The position numbers and the translations under genes were made by a program. A stretch of DNA of 64,000 nucleotides from Arthrobacter ipis (GTDB lineage: Bacteria > Actinomycetota > Actinomycetes > Actinomycetales > Micrococcaceae). Location of the stretch: NCBI RefSeq assembly GCF_014694315.1, contig NZ_JAAOXD010000003.1, forward strand, positions 526,929-590,928, read 5' to 3'. A model generated the notes under the pieces. The model saw only the letters and a program-made list of their open reading frames with translations. It made no database searches and was not told where the DNA came from. Positions within the stretch are counted from its first letter, which is position 1; each line of letters opens with the position of its first letter. Of the stretch, positions 8,827 to 16,506 are shown piece by piece.

Positions 8827-9780
8827 TTAGTCCAGGTCCGACTCGTTGCCCTTGAGGAACTTCATTTGAATGAAGGCAACGAGGGCGAGGATGAGGAAGA
8901 GGATGACGGCGATGGCGGATCCGTAGCCGAAATCCGACTCGGTGAAGGCGCGCTGGTAGATGTAGTACTGGATCACGCGGGTGGCGTTTACCGGTCCGCC
9001 CTGCGTGGTCACTGCCACGGTGTCGAAGACCTGGAAGGAACCGATCACGGTGACGACGAGCACCAGGACCAGAACCGGGCGAAGCAGCGGCATGGTGATC
9101 TTCCGGAAGGTCTGGAACGGTGACGCGCCGTCCAGTTTGGCCACCTCGTAGAGGTGCTGCGGGATGGACTGGAGGCCGGCGAAGATCAGCAGGGCGGTGT
9201 AGCCCATGTGCCGCCACGTGTTGATCAGGGCCTGCGTGGGAATAGCCCACTCCTCGCTGCCGAAGAATGCGACGCGGGGGAGGCCTGCCCATTCGATGAA
9301 CTGGTTCACGATGCCGATCTGGTAGTCCAGCATCCAGAACCAGAGCAGGGCCGCGATGACATTCGACATCAGGTAGGGCAGGAGCAGGGCGCCCCGGACC
9401 AGAGTGGATTTGGCTACCCTGTCCATCAGGAGGGCCAGACCGAGGGCCAGTGCCGTCTGGAGCACGATGTTCATGAGGACGTACTGCCCTGTGACGGCCA
9501 GGGAATTCCAGAACAGCGGATCCTTCGCAATCGCCGCGTAGTTGTCCAGGCCCACCCACTCCGGGTCGCCGAGGATGTTGTATTCCGTGAAGCTCAGGTA
9601 GATCCCCCGGATGGTGGGCACTACGTAGAAGAGGACGAAGCCGATCATTGCCGGGGCGATGAAGAAGAGGGCGATCTTGAGGTCGCCATACCGGCGGATG
9701 CCGCCTCGGCGGATCCTGCCGGACCGCGCCGGACGCTGATCGCTCCTGGCTGCAGGGTTCTTAGTGAGGGTGGTCATCAT
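8827..9780 (-). CDS. ABC sugar transporter permease (MalF type)
   Basis: A 317-residue permease with six predicted helices, the partner of the downstream MalG-type subunit. The EAA loop reads EVAKLDGASPFQTFRKITMP. The start is placed at the ATG ending at 9780, one of two adjacent ATGs, because AGGAAGGG lies five bases upstream; an open stretch of 11 codons before it has no such site. This is the first gene of the four-gene alpha-galactoside operon. It is divergent from the oxidoreductase-LacI pair, with two operator-like palindromes in the shared promoter region. Confidence 0.92.
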   Translation of the reverse strand: MMTTLTKNPAARSDQRPARSGRIRRGGIRRYGDLKIALFFIAPAMIGFVLFYVVPTIRGIYLSFTEYNILGDPEWVGLDNYAAIAKDPLFWNSLAVTGQYVLMNIVLQTALALGLALLMDRVAKSTLVRGALLLPYLMSNVIAALLWFWMLDYQIGIVNQFIEWAGLPRVAFFGSEEWAIPTQALINTWRHMGYTALLIFAGLQSIPQHLYEVAKLDGASPFQTFRKITMPLLRPVLVLVLVVTVIGSFQVFDTVAVTTQGGPVNATRVIQYYIYQRAFTESDFGYGSAIAVILFLILALVAFIQMKFLKGNESDLD

Positions 9781-9823
9781 CGACCCTTCCTGGGTGTGTG
9801 ATGGAACTAACAATCGCCAACGA

Positions 9824-9839
9824 ATCTACACGAGTAGAT
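9824..9839. promoter_or_regulatory. Putative LacI-family operator O1
   Basis: Near-perfect 16-bp palindrome: ATCTAC and GTAGAT arms around an ACGA centre that contains the CG step typical of LacI/GalR operators. It lies 45 bases upstream of the transport operon and 77 bases from a related half-conserved site. The likely ligand is the LacI-family protein encoded at 11213-12241. Confidence 0.6.
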
Positions 9840-9900
9840 AAGAGAGCGCAAGGAATATTTCGGCATGATTACTGGACCAAATTTCTCCAGCGTTGTAGAC

Positions 9901-9916
9901 ATTGACTCGAGTAGAT
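9901..9916. promoter_or_regulatory. Putative LacI-family operator O2
   Basis: The right arm GTAGAT and central CG are identical to the site at 9824-9839; the left arm ATTGAC matches at only three of six positions, with TCGA in the centre. It lies 77 bases from the first site, about seven helical turns, and 77 bases upstream of the oxidoreductase start. Spacing on the same helical face would suit DNA looping. Confidence 0.5.
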
Positions 9917-9992
9917 TCCGATGCAAGACTGTGGCGCAAACAAGTGCGCGCACCGGAAGACGGTGCCGACCAGGCCTAGGAAGGCAGGAACA

Positions 9993-11207
9993 ATGACGTT
10001 TTCAATCGGTGTAGTCGGGGTGGGGCAGTTCGGTGGCCAGTTCGCCCATCTCTTCAACCTCCACCCCGGGGTCAGCGAGGTCTTCGTCGTGGACGAGCGG
10101 GCGGACCGCGCGGCCGAGGCGGTCGCTCAGTATGGCCTTGCCGGGTCCATTGGCACCTTCGATGAGCTGCTGGCGTCCGACGTCGACGCCGTCGCCATCT
10201 TCACTCAGCGGTGGACCCACGGGCCGCTGGTTCAGCGAGCCCTCCTGGCCGGAAAGCATGTCTACTCGGCCGTGCCCATGGCCGTCACCGAGGACGAGAT
10301 CGCGAAAATCATCGACGCCGTCCGTGAGACCGGCAACGTCTACATGATGGGTGAGACCAGCTACTACAACCCGGCCACGGTGTATGCGCGCCAGCAGCAC
10401 GCGGCCGGCCGGTTCGGAAGGGTGTTCTACTCCGAAGGCGACTACGTTCACGACATGGACCTCGGCTTCTACGACGCCTACCAGTACAGCGGCGGGGAGC
10501 GGTGGAAGGAAACTGCCAGCTACCCGCCCATGCTGTACCCCACCCACGCGATCGGCGGCGTCCTCGGCGCCCTGCCGGCGCATGCGGTGAGCGTCAGCTG
10601 CGTCGGCGTGAAGGACGACCGCCAGGACGGGGTGTTCGACAAGGACATCAGCATGTTCGGGAACGACTTCTCCAACGCCACGGCCCTTTTTGAACTGAAC
10701 GACGGCGGTGCCATGCGGACCAACGAGATGCGCCGGGTGGGCTACCCCTCGCACATCCGTGAGTCCCGCTTCCGGTTCTTCGGCACCTTGGCCAGCTTTG
10801 AGCAGCTGGCCAAGGTGACGGTGTGGCAGGACAAGGTTAACGTCCACGACATCTCGGAACAGGTGGAGTCCCGGCCCAGCGTGTCCCTGGATGATCCGTC
10901 GCTCGCCAATGTGGCCCCCGAACTGCGGGACGCCTTTGTGTCCGGGCTGGCGCCGGTGCATGACAGCGGCAGGCTGCCGGAGGAGTTCCGCGGTGCCCCC
11001 AACGGCCACGAAGGCAGCCACCAGTTCCTGGTGGACGACTTTGTCACGGCCGTGAACACGGGGTCCCTGCCGCCGGTCAACGCCTGGACGGCCGCGCGGT
11101 TCACCCTGCCCGGCATCGTTGCCCACGAGTCCGCGCGGCGGAACGGCGAACGGTTGCCCATCCGCGACTTCGGCGACGCCCCGGACACGGTTCAGGACGT
11201 GCTGTAG
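9993..11207 (+). CDS. Gfo/Idh/MocA-family oxidoreductase
   Basis: A 404-residue NAD(P)-dependent sugar oxidoreductase-type protein. Residues 4-15 (SIGVVGVGQFGG) form the dinucleotide-binding turn, and the C-terminal two thirds are the mixed beta-sheet substrate domain. The usual catalytic EKP motif is replaced: KHVYSAVPMA puts AVP at 93-95, so the normal lysine is missing and the activity may be altered or regulatory. The ATG at 9993 has AGGAA just upstream. It precedes the LacI gene by five bases and is divergent from the alpha-galactoside transport operon, suggesting a role in processing an imported sugar or sugar acid. Confidence 0.88.
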   Translation: MTFSIGVVGVGQFGGQFAHLFNLHPGVSEVFVVDERADRAAEAVAQYGLAGSIGTFDELLASDVDAVAIFTQRWTHGPLVQRALLAGKHVYSAVPMAVTEDEIAKIIDAVRETGNVYMMGETSYYNPATVYARQQHAAGRFGRVFYSEGDYVHDMDLGFYDAYQYSGGERWKETASYPPMLYPTHAIGGVLGALPAHAVSVSCVGVKDDRQDGVFDKDISMFGNDFSNATALFELNDGGAMRTNEMRRVGYPSHIRESRFRFFGTLASFEQLAKVTVWQDKVNVHDISEQVESRPSVSLDDPSLANVAPELRDAFVSGLAPVHDSGRLPEEFRGAPNGHEGSHQFLVDDFVTAVNTGSLPPVNAWTAARFTLPGIVAHESARRNGERLPIRDFGDAPDTVQDVL

Positions 11208-11212
11208 CTAGC

Positions 11213-12241
11213 ATGGACACTATGACCATTCCGGCAGCGCCCGCCCCTCGGACCCAGGTGACCCGCAAGGATGTTGCCCGGTACGCCGGGGTGAGCACCG
11301 CCGTCGTCAGCTACGTGGTGAATGGCGGGCCGAAGAAGGTGGCACCTGCCACCGAGGCAAAGGTCCAGGAAGCCATCCGGCAGCTGGGCTACCGCCCCAA
11401 CGCCGCTGCGCGGGCCCTGAAGCTGGGGTCCAGCGAAACGATCGGTTTGGTCATTCCGGACAACAGCAACCCGTTCTTCTCGATGCTTGCCCACGCCGTG
11501 GAGGACGCGGCGGGGGCGCTCGGGTACGCCCTGGTCCTGACGAATTCAGACGGCAACCTGGCCAAGGAGCGCCGGAACATCCGGAACCTCGCAGCCCGCC
11601 AGGTGGACGGCGTGGTGCTCGCCAGCGTCCTGTTCGAACCTGAGCTGGCCGACCTGGAGGCCGCGGAGATCCCGTCCGTGCTCCTGAGCCACAGCGGGAG
11701 CTCCGCCGGGGTCACCACAGTGGGCGTGGACCTGGCTAAGGGAGCCCGCACCGCCGTCGAGCATTTGATCAGCCATGGCCACACCAACATTGGCCTGGCA
11801 ATGGGCACCACCACCGGCAACGAAGCAGACGCGCGCGAAGAGGGTTGGGTGCAGGCGCTCCGGGATGCGGGCCTGCCGGAGGGCCCCATTGCCCGCAGCG
11901 CCTTCACCCGGGTTGGCGGCTACGCGGCAGGGCAGCGGCTTCTGGCGTCGGGGCACCGGCCCACCGCCATCTTCGCCAGCTCCGACATGCAGGCCATCGG
12001 CATCCTCCGTGCGCTCCATGAGGCCGGCCTGTCCGTCCCGGGGGACATCGCCCTGGCGTCGTTCGACGGTTCGGAGGACGCCGAATACTCCTGGCCCACG
12101 CTGACCACAGTGGAACAGCCCGTGCGCGACATGGCCGAGGCAGCGGTCCGGGCACTGGTCGGAGCGGACCGGGGCGCGCCAGCCCAGCACCGCGTCTTCC
12201 CGACGAAGCTCCTGGTCCGACAGTCCTGCGGCTGCCCGTAG
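11213..12241 (+). CDS. LacI-family transcriptional regulator
   Basis: A 342-residue LacI/GalR regulator. The helix-turn-helix and hinge are at residues about 15-65 (VTRKDVARYAGVSTAVVSYV, then RPNAAARALK); the remainder is a periplasmic-binding-protein-like effector domain ending in the typical RQSCGC. It lies five bases after the oxidoreductase gene and probably represses both this operon and the divergent transport operon through palindromes at 9824 and 9901. ATG codons at 11213 and 11222 are both possible. The likely inducer is an alpha-galactoside or galactose derivative (inference from context). Confidence 0.92.
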   Translation: MDTMTIPAAPAPRTQVTRKDVARYAGVSTAVVSYVVNGGPKKVAPATEAKVQEAIRQLGYRPNAAARALKLGSSETIGLVIPDNSNPFFSMLAHAVEDAAGALGYALVLTNSDGNLAKERRNIRNLAARQVDGVVLASVLFEPELADLEAAEIPSVLLSHSGSSAGVTTVGVDLAKGARTAVEHLISHGHTNIGLAMGTTTGNEADAREEGWVQALRDAGLPEGPIARSAFTRVGGYAAGQRLLASGHRPTAIFASSDMQAIGILRALHEAGLSVPGDIALASFDGSEDAEYSWPTLTTVEQPVRDMAEAAVRALVGADRGAPAQHRVFPTKLLVRQSCGCP

Positions 12242-12287
12242 GGCTGGCCGACTACACCAGCCGGTGCTCGCTTAGAGCAGCCTGCTC

Positions 12288-13070
12288 CTAAACCAGTCTC
12301 AGCCGGCCCACCCGGTTGCGGAGGATCCGCTGGGCGTCGGGGGACAGGCCGGAATCGCAGATCACCTCGTCGGCTTCCTCGAGCTTGGCGATGGTGCTGA
12401 TTCCCTGCGTGCCCCACTTGGTATGGTCCGCCAGGACCACCACCTTGCGGGACGCGGCGATGAAAGCTCGGTTGGTTTCCGCCTCCAGCAGGTTCGGCGT
12501 GGTGTAGCCGGCATCCGCGTCCATGCCGTGCACCCCGAGGAACAGCAGGTCCAGATGGAGCTGGCGGAGCGCCGCCGTCGCGATGGGACCCACGAGGGCG
12601 TCCGACGGCGTGCGCTCGCCGCCGATGAGGATCACGGTGGAGGCGTGGCGCCCGGACCCCGCCGCGGAGGCATGGTGGAAGAGGTCGGCGATCTTCACCG
12701 AATTGGTCACCGCGGTGATCCGGGGGCCGTTGGCGAGTTCCTTGGCCAGCGCCCAGGTGGTGGTGCCCGCGCTCATGGCCACCGCCATGCCCTCATGGAC
12801 CAGGGCTGCGGCTTCCAGAGCAATGGCGCGTTTCTGCGCCGTCAGCTGGGTGGACTTCAGCTCGAACCCGGGCTCATGCGTGCTGGCATCCCCGGGGAGC
12901 TTGGCGCCGCCATGGATCCGCTCAACCTGGCCGCTCTCCTCCAGCATCTCAATGTCGCGACGCACCGTCATCAGGGACACGCCCAGCTGCTGGGCCAGAT
13001 CGGACACGCGGACCACCCGCTCGCGGCGGACGGCGTCCACTATGGACTGGTGGCGGGCCGCGGGAAGCAT
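12288..13070 (-). CDS. DeoR/GlpR-family transcriptional regulator
   Basis: A 260-residue regulator with an N-terminal DeoR helix-turn-helix (residues 3-57, RVSDLAQQLGVSLMTVRRDI) and a C-terminal DeoRC sugar-phosphate sensor domain (VILIGGERTPSDALVGP, then FLGVHGMDADAGYTTPN). Such proteins respond to phosphorylated sugars. The ATG at 13070 follows AAAGGATCC. The frame is open far upstream, through the permease gene in another frame, but only this start gives the DeoR N-terminus. It is the last gene after a complete sugar ABC importer and probably controls it. Confidence 0.93.
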   Translation of the reverse strand: MLPAARHQSIVDAVRRERVVRVSDLAQQLGVSLMTVRRDIEMLEESGQVERIHGGAKLPGDASTHEPGFELKSTQLTAQKRAIALEAAALVHEGMAVAMSAGTTTWALAKELANGPRITAVTNSVKIADLFHHASAAGSGRHASTVILIGGERTPSDALVGPIATAALRQLHLDLLFLGVHGMDADAGYTTPNLLEAETNRAFIAASRKVVVLADHTKWGTQGISTIAKLEEADEVICDSGLSPDAQRILRNRVGRLRLV

Positions 13071-13114
13071 CGGGATCCTTTCAGTGGGTGAAACCTGGTA
13101 CTGCCCATCATCGC

Positions 13115-14026
13115 CTAGCCCTTGCTGGAACCAAGAGTCAGGCCGGCAACAAACTGCCGCTGCAGGAGCAGGTAAACGATCAGGGTGGGAATGACCGTGA
13201 TGACGGCGCCGGCCGCCAGCAGGTTGTAGTTGTTCAGGAACTCGCCCTGGAGGTTGTTGATCGCGGTGGTGACGGGGAGCCGGTCGCCGCTCTGGATGAA
13301 CAGCAGGGGCCAGAAGAAGTCGTTGTAGATGAAGATGACTTCCAGGGTTGCCAGGGCGGCGAAAGCCGGCCGGCACAGCGGCATGATGATCTCCCGGTAC
13401 TGGCGCCAGATCCCGGCTCCGTCCACGAGTGCGGCCTCGGTCAGGTCCGCGGAGAGCGCCTTCATGTAGTTGGACAGCACGAAGGTGCAGAATCCCATCT
13501 GGAACGCCATGTTCACGGCAATGACGATGATGTACGTGTTCAGCATGTTGCCCGAGTCGCTGAAGGAGTATGGCACCTGAAAGTGCTTGGCCATCTCGAA
13601 CAGCGGCGCCGCCAGCACTTGGGGCGGCAGCAGGTTCCCTGCCGTGAACATGATGAGCAGCGTGACGTTGAACTTCCAGCTGACCCGGCTGACGGCGAAC
13701 GCCATCATGGACGCGAAGAAGAGCACCAGCAGTACCGCGGGGACGCAGATGATCACCGAGTTCCAGAGGTATTTGGCGAAGCCGCCCTGGGACCAGGCCT
13801 GGATGAAGTTGTCGAAGTTGAAGTCGCCGGCCAGGCTGAAGTAGCCGTGCTCGTTGGTGGAGGCGATCGGCCGCAGGGCGGTGAACACGGCCCAGACCAG
13901 GGGAATCAGCCACATGACCGCCATGGCCGTCAGGAAGATATGCGTGCCGTAATGCCGCTTCGGCTTGCTGCCGGAGCGTCCAGATTTCCCGGTCATGGCC
14001 CTGCCGGGGGAGACGGCGGCGCTCAT
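13115..14026 (-). CDS. ABC sugar transporter permease (MalG type), second system
   Basis: A 303-residue permease with six predicted helices and the EAA loop EAALVDGAGIWRQYREIIMP. The ATG at 14026 has AAGGAG upstream and overlaps the stop codon of the preceding permease by four bases (ATGA), which fixes the start and indicates translational coupling. The N-terminus is basic and Ser/Gly-rich before the first helix at about 35. It is the third transport gene of the DeoR-linked operon. Confidence 0.93.
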   Translation of the reverse strand: MSAAVSPGRAMTGKSGRSGSKPKRHYGTHIFLTAMAVMWLIPLVWAVFTALRPIASTNEHGYFSLAGDFNFDNFIQAWSQGGFAKYLWNSVIICVPAVLLVLFFASMMAFAVSRVSWKFNVTLLIMFTAGNLLPPQVLAAPLFEMAKHFQVPYSFSDSGNMLNTYIIVIAVNMAFQMGFCTFVLSNYMKALSADLTEAALVDGAGIWRQYREIIMPLCRPAFAALATLEVIFIYNDFFWPLLFIQSGDRLPVTTAINNLQGEFLNNYNLLAAGAVITVIPTLIVYLLLQRQFVAGLTLGSSKG

Positions 14027-14994
14027 GACCTTTTCTCCTTGCCGAAGGTGCGGCTGACGTAGAACACGATGGGCACGAGGGAGATGACCAGCAGGACCAC
14101 GGCAAGTGCGGATCCGACGCCGATCACCTGGCCTTCGCCCACGAGGTTCTGGATTACCAGGGCGCTGAGGAGCTCCAGGCCGTTGGTGCCGCGGTTGATG
14201 ACGTAGACGACGTCGAACGCCCGCAGCGACTCGATGATGGTGATGACGACGATGACGATGTTGATGGGTCGCATGGCCGGGAACACCACGCGGAAGAAGG
14301 TCTGCGCCGCGTTGGCGCCGTCGATGGCGGCGGCTTCCTTCAGGCTGGGGTCCACGCCCTTGAGGCCCGCCAGGTAGAGCAGCATGACGTAGCCCGCGTG
14401 CCGCCACGTGGCGGCGATCATGGCTGCCCAGATGTTTATCGAGGAGTCGCCGAACCAGTCAACGGCCTGCTGCGTTCCCGAGGTTCCGAGCAGAAAGTTC
14501 AGCAGGCCGTTGTCACGCTGGTAGAACAGCTGCCAGATGATGCCGATCAGTGCCAGCGACAGCATCACCGGCGTGAAGAAAATGCTCTGGTAGATCCTGC
14601 TGCCGCGGATCTGCTGGTCCAGCAGCACTGCCAGCAGCAGGCCCAGCGGGGTGGCCACCAGGGCCAGGAACGCCAGCCACAGCATGTTGTGCTGGATGGC
14701 GGGCCAGAACGGCGGGTAGTCCTGCGAGATGTACTGATAATTATCGGCGCCTGCCGGCCTGATGTCGCCCAGCGCCAGCCCGTTCCAGCGCGTGAAGCTC
14801 AGCCCGACGGACATCACCGTGGGCAGCCAGATGAAAACCAGTTGGATCAGGGTGGGAATGCCCACCATGAGGGACAGGACCGCCTTGTCCCGTTTGGAGA
14901 GCCGGCGGACCTTTCCGCTGCGGACCTGCTTCGCCGGCGCCCCGGACGGAGCCCGGGACTCCGGCGGGACCAGGTCTCTTGCTGTAGCGCTCAT
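14023..14994 (-). CDS. ABC sugar transporter permease (MalF type), second system
   Basis: A 323-residue permease with six predicted helices after a basic, proline-rich N-terminal tail of about 40 residues. The EAA loop reads EAAAIDGANAAQTFFRVVFP. The start at 14994 (MSATARD) is supported by GAGGAC seven bases upstream; an 18-codon upstream extension lacks such a site. It sits 16 bases after the binding-protein gene and overlaps the next permease by four bases. Confidence 0.92.
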   Translation of the reverse strand: MSATARDLVPPESRAPSGAPAKQVRSGKVRRLSKRDKAVLSLMVGIPTLIQLVFIWLPTVMSVGLSFTRWNGLALGDIRPAGADNYQYISQDYPPFWPAIQHNMLWLAFLALVATPLGLLLAVLLDQQIRGSRIYQSIFFTPVMLSLALIGIIWQLFYQRDNGLLNFLLGTSGTQQAVDWFGDSSINIWAAMIAATWRHAGYVMLLYLAGLKGVDPSLKEAAAIDGANAAQTFFRVVFPAMRPINIVIVVITIIESLRAFDVVYVINRGTNGLELLSALVIQNLVGEGQVIGVGSALAVVLLVISLVPIVFYVSRTFGKEKRS

Positions 14995-15010
14995 GGCCGT
15001 CCTCGGACTG

Positions 15011-16321
15011 CTACTGGGCCGCGTACAGTGATTTGGCCTGCGCCTCAAGATTTTTGACGTCCATCTTGCCGTTCTTGAGGAAGGTCTGCAGGGCCGGGAT
15101 CATGACGTTGTTGGCCATGGCGGGCAGGGCGTCCCGGTCGAAGAACTGGCTGATCGACTTCGCCTGCGCGATGGTGTCCGCGCATTTCTTGTTCAGCGGC
15201 GTGAACTTGGAAGTGTCCGCACCCTTGGCCGTGACGATGTTGGAGGCGTCCACCGAGGCGTAGGCGTCCTGGCCCTCGGGGGTGCCGATGAATTCCATGA
15301 ACTGGTGCGCGGCCGCGTTCCCGCCGCCTTTGGTGGAGAGCAGCAGCCCGTCGATGGGTGCCTCCACTGCATCCCTGCCCTCGGTGGCGATCTCCGGGAA
15401 CGCGAAGAAATCGATGTCCTTCAAGACCGCCGGATCGGTGAACTGCTGCGTGACGAACGAGCCGAGCAGGTACATGCCTGTCTTCTTGGCAGCCAGCGCC
15501 CTCGCCGCGTCCTGCCAGGTCTGGCCGAGCGCCGCAGGATCCTGGAAGGGCAGCAGCGCGGACCAGGTGTCGAAGACGTCGGTCACCTTCTTCTGGTCCC
15601 AGGACTCCTTGTGGGCGCACAGGTCCACGTGGAACTGGTAGCCGTTGAGGCGCATGTTGATGTAGTCGAACGTGCCCATGGCGGGCCAGCCGTCCTTGTC
15701 CGCAAAACCGATCGGGATGATGCCGTCGGCCTTCATCCTGGCCGCCAGGGCCTTAAGGGCATCGAAGGTTTCCGGCACCTCGTAACCCTTGTCGGCCCAC
15801 ACGCTCTTCCGGTAGAAGAAACCCCACGGATAGTTGTAGTTGGGGACGAAGTACATCTTCCCGTCCGGGCCGGTGGACGCCTTCTTCAGGGCGTCCGAGA
15901 AGTTGCCCCCGATTTTGGCCCAGACGTCATCAGCCGGTGCCAGAAGCCCCTTGCTGGCATAGAACTGCATTCTGTAGCCCGCGAACCAGGTAAAGGCGTC
16001 GTCCGGCGAGCCCTGCAGGTACGAGTTGATCTTGTTCTGGAAGTCGTTGTGCGGCACCACGTTGGTGCGGACCGTCTTGCCCGTCTTCTGGGTGAAGGCA
16101 TCGGTGACTGCCTGGTAGGCCTTCTTGGGAACTTCGTCGGAGGAACCTGAGCCGAATGACAGGCCGGAGGATTCCGAGCCTCCGGCGGACGGGCCGCTGC
16201 CGCCGGTGCACGCCGCCACCAGCGGCACGCCCGCCAGGCCGGCTGCACTCACGCCGATAGTTTTGAGGAATGTCCGCCGGACCGGGCCGGCGCTGGTAGA
16301 CGCTTCCGGATGTGCTGCCAT
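15011..16321 (-). CDS. ABC sugar-binding protein, Tat-exported lipoprotein
   Basis: A 436-residue family 1 solute-binding protein. The N-terminus carries a twin-arginine signal (VRRTFLK, residues 14-20), a hydrophobic stretch and a lipobox ending LVAAC with Cys38, so it is probably exported folded by Tat and then lipidated. The start is placed at the ATG ending at 16321, which has GGGAGAG upstream; the in-frame ATG at 16354 has no ribosome binding site and would lie inside the Crp-type operator. First gene of the binding protein-permease-permease-DeoR operon. The substrate is not evident. Confidence 0.92.
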   Translation of the reverse strand: MAAHPEASTSAGPVRRTFLKTIGVSAAGLAGVPLVAACTGGSGPSAGGSESSGLSFGSGSSDEVPKKAYQAVTDAFTQKTGKTVRTNVVPHNDFQNKINSYLQGSPDDAFTWFAGYRMQFYASKGLLAPADDVWAKIGGNFSDALKKASTGPDGKMYFVPNYNYPWGFFYRKSVWADKGYEVPETFDALKALAARMKADGIIPIGFADKDGWPAMGTFDYINMRLNGYQFHVDLCAHKESWDQKKVTDVFDTWSALLPFQDPAALGQTWQDAARALAAKKTGMYLLGSFVTQQFTDPAVLKDIDFFAFPEIATEGRDAVEAPIDGLLLSTKGGGNAAAHQFMEFIGTPEGQDAYASVDASNIVTAKGADTSKFTPLNKKCADTIAQAKSISQFFDRDALPAMANNVMIPALQTFLKNGKMDVKNLEAQAKSLYAAQ

Positions 16322-16346
16322 GATCTCTCCCGGGGAAGTGGAGCTT

Positions 16347-16375
16347 TGTGACATGTGTCACATACCACGACTATA
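16347..16375 (-). promoter_or_regulatory. Promoter with a perfect Crp/GlxR-type operator
   Basis: TGTGACATGTGTCACA at 16347-16362 matches TGTGA-N6-TCACA exactly. On the minus strand a TATAGT -10 element lies at 16370-16375, placing the operator around the expected transcription start, 26 bases above the binding-protein ATG. A site in that position usually represses. The Crp/GlxR gene is at 409-1086 of this window. The -35 element is unclear. Confidence 0.75.
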
Positions 16376-16454
16376 ACCTCGCAAAAGGGAACAGGAAAGA
16401 TCGTTAAATAACACGCGGTCTCCGGCGGCGGGACCACGGCTGGTCAGCAAAAGC

Positions 16455-16494
16455 AGGGCCCGCCCGGCGCTGAACTGCGCTCCGGGCGGGCCCT
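16455..16494 (-). terminator. Terminator after acs
   Basis: A 13-bp perfect stem, AGGGCCCGCCCGG (16455-16467) with its complement at 16482-16494, and a 14-base loop that can itself pair further. It begins 12 bases beyond the acs stop codon. On the minus strand GCTTTTG follows the stem. Confidence 0.8.
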
Positions 16495-16506
16495 CGTTGG
16501 GTTCCG

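Noticed and set aside
12288..14105. One 605-codon frame joining an Arg/His-rich stretch to the DeoR regulator
   Set aside because: The first 345 codons are the permease gene read in another frame; the regulator starts cleanly at 13070 with its own ribosome binding site.
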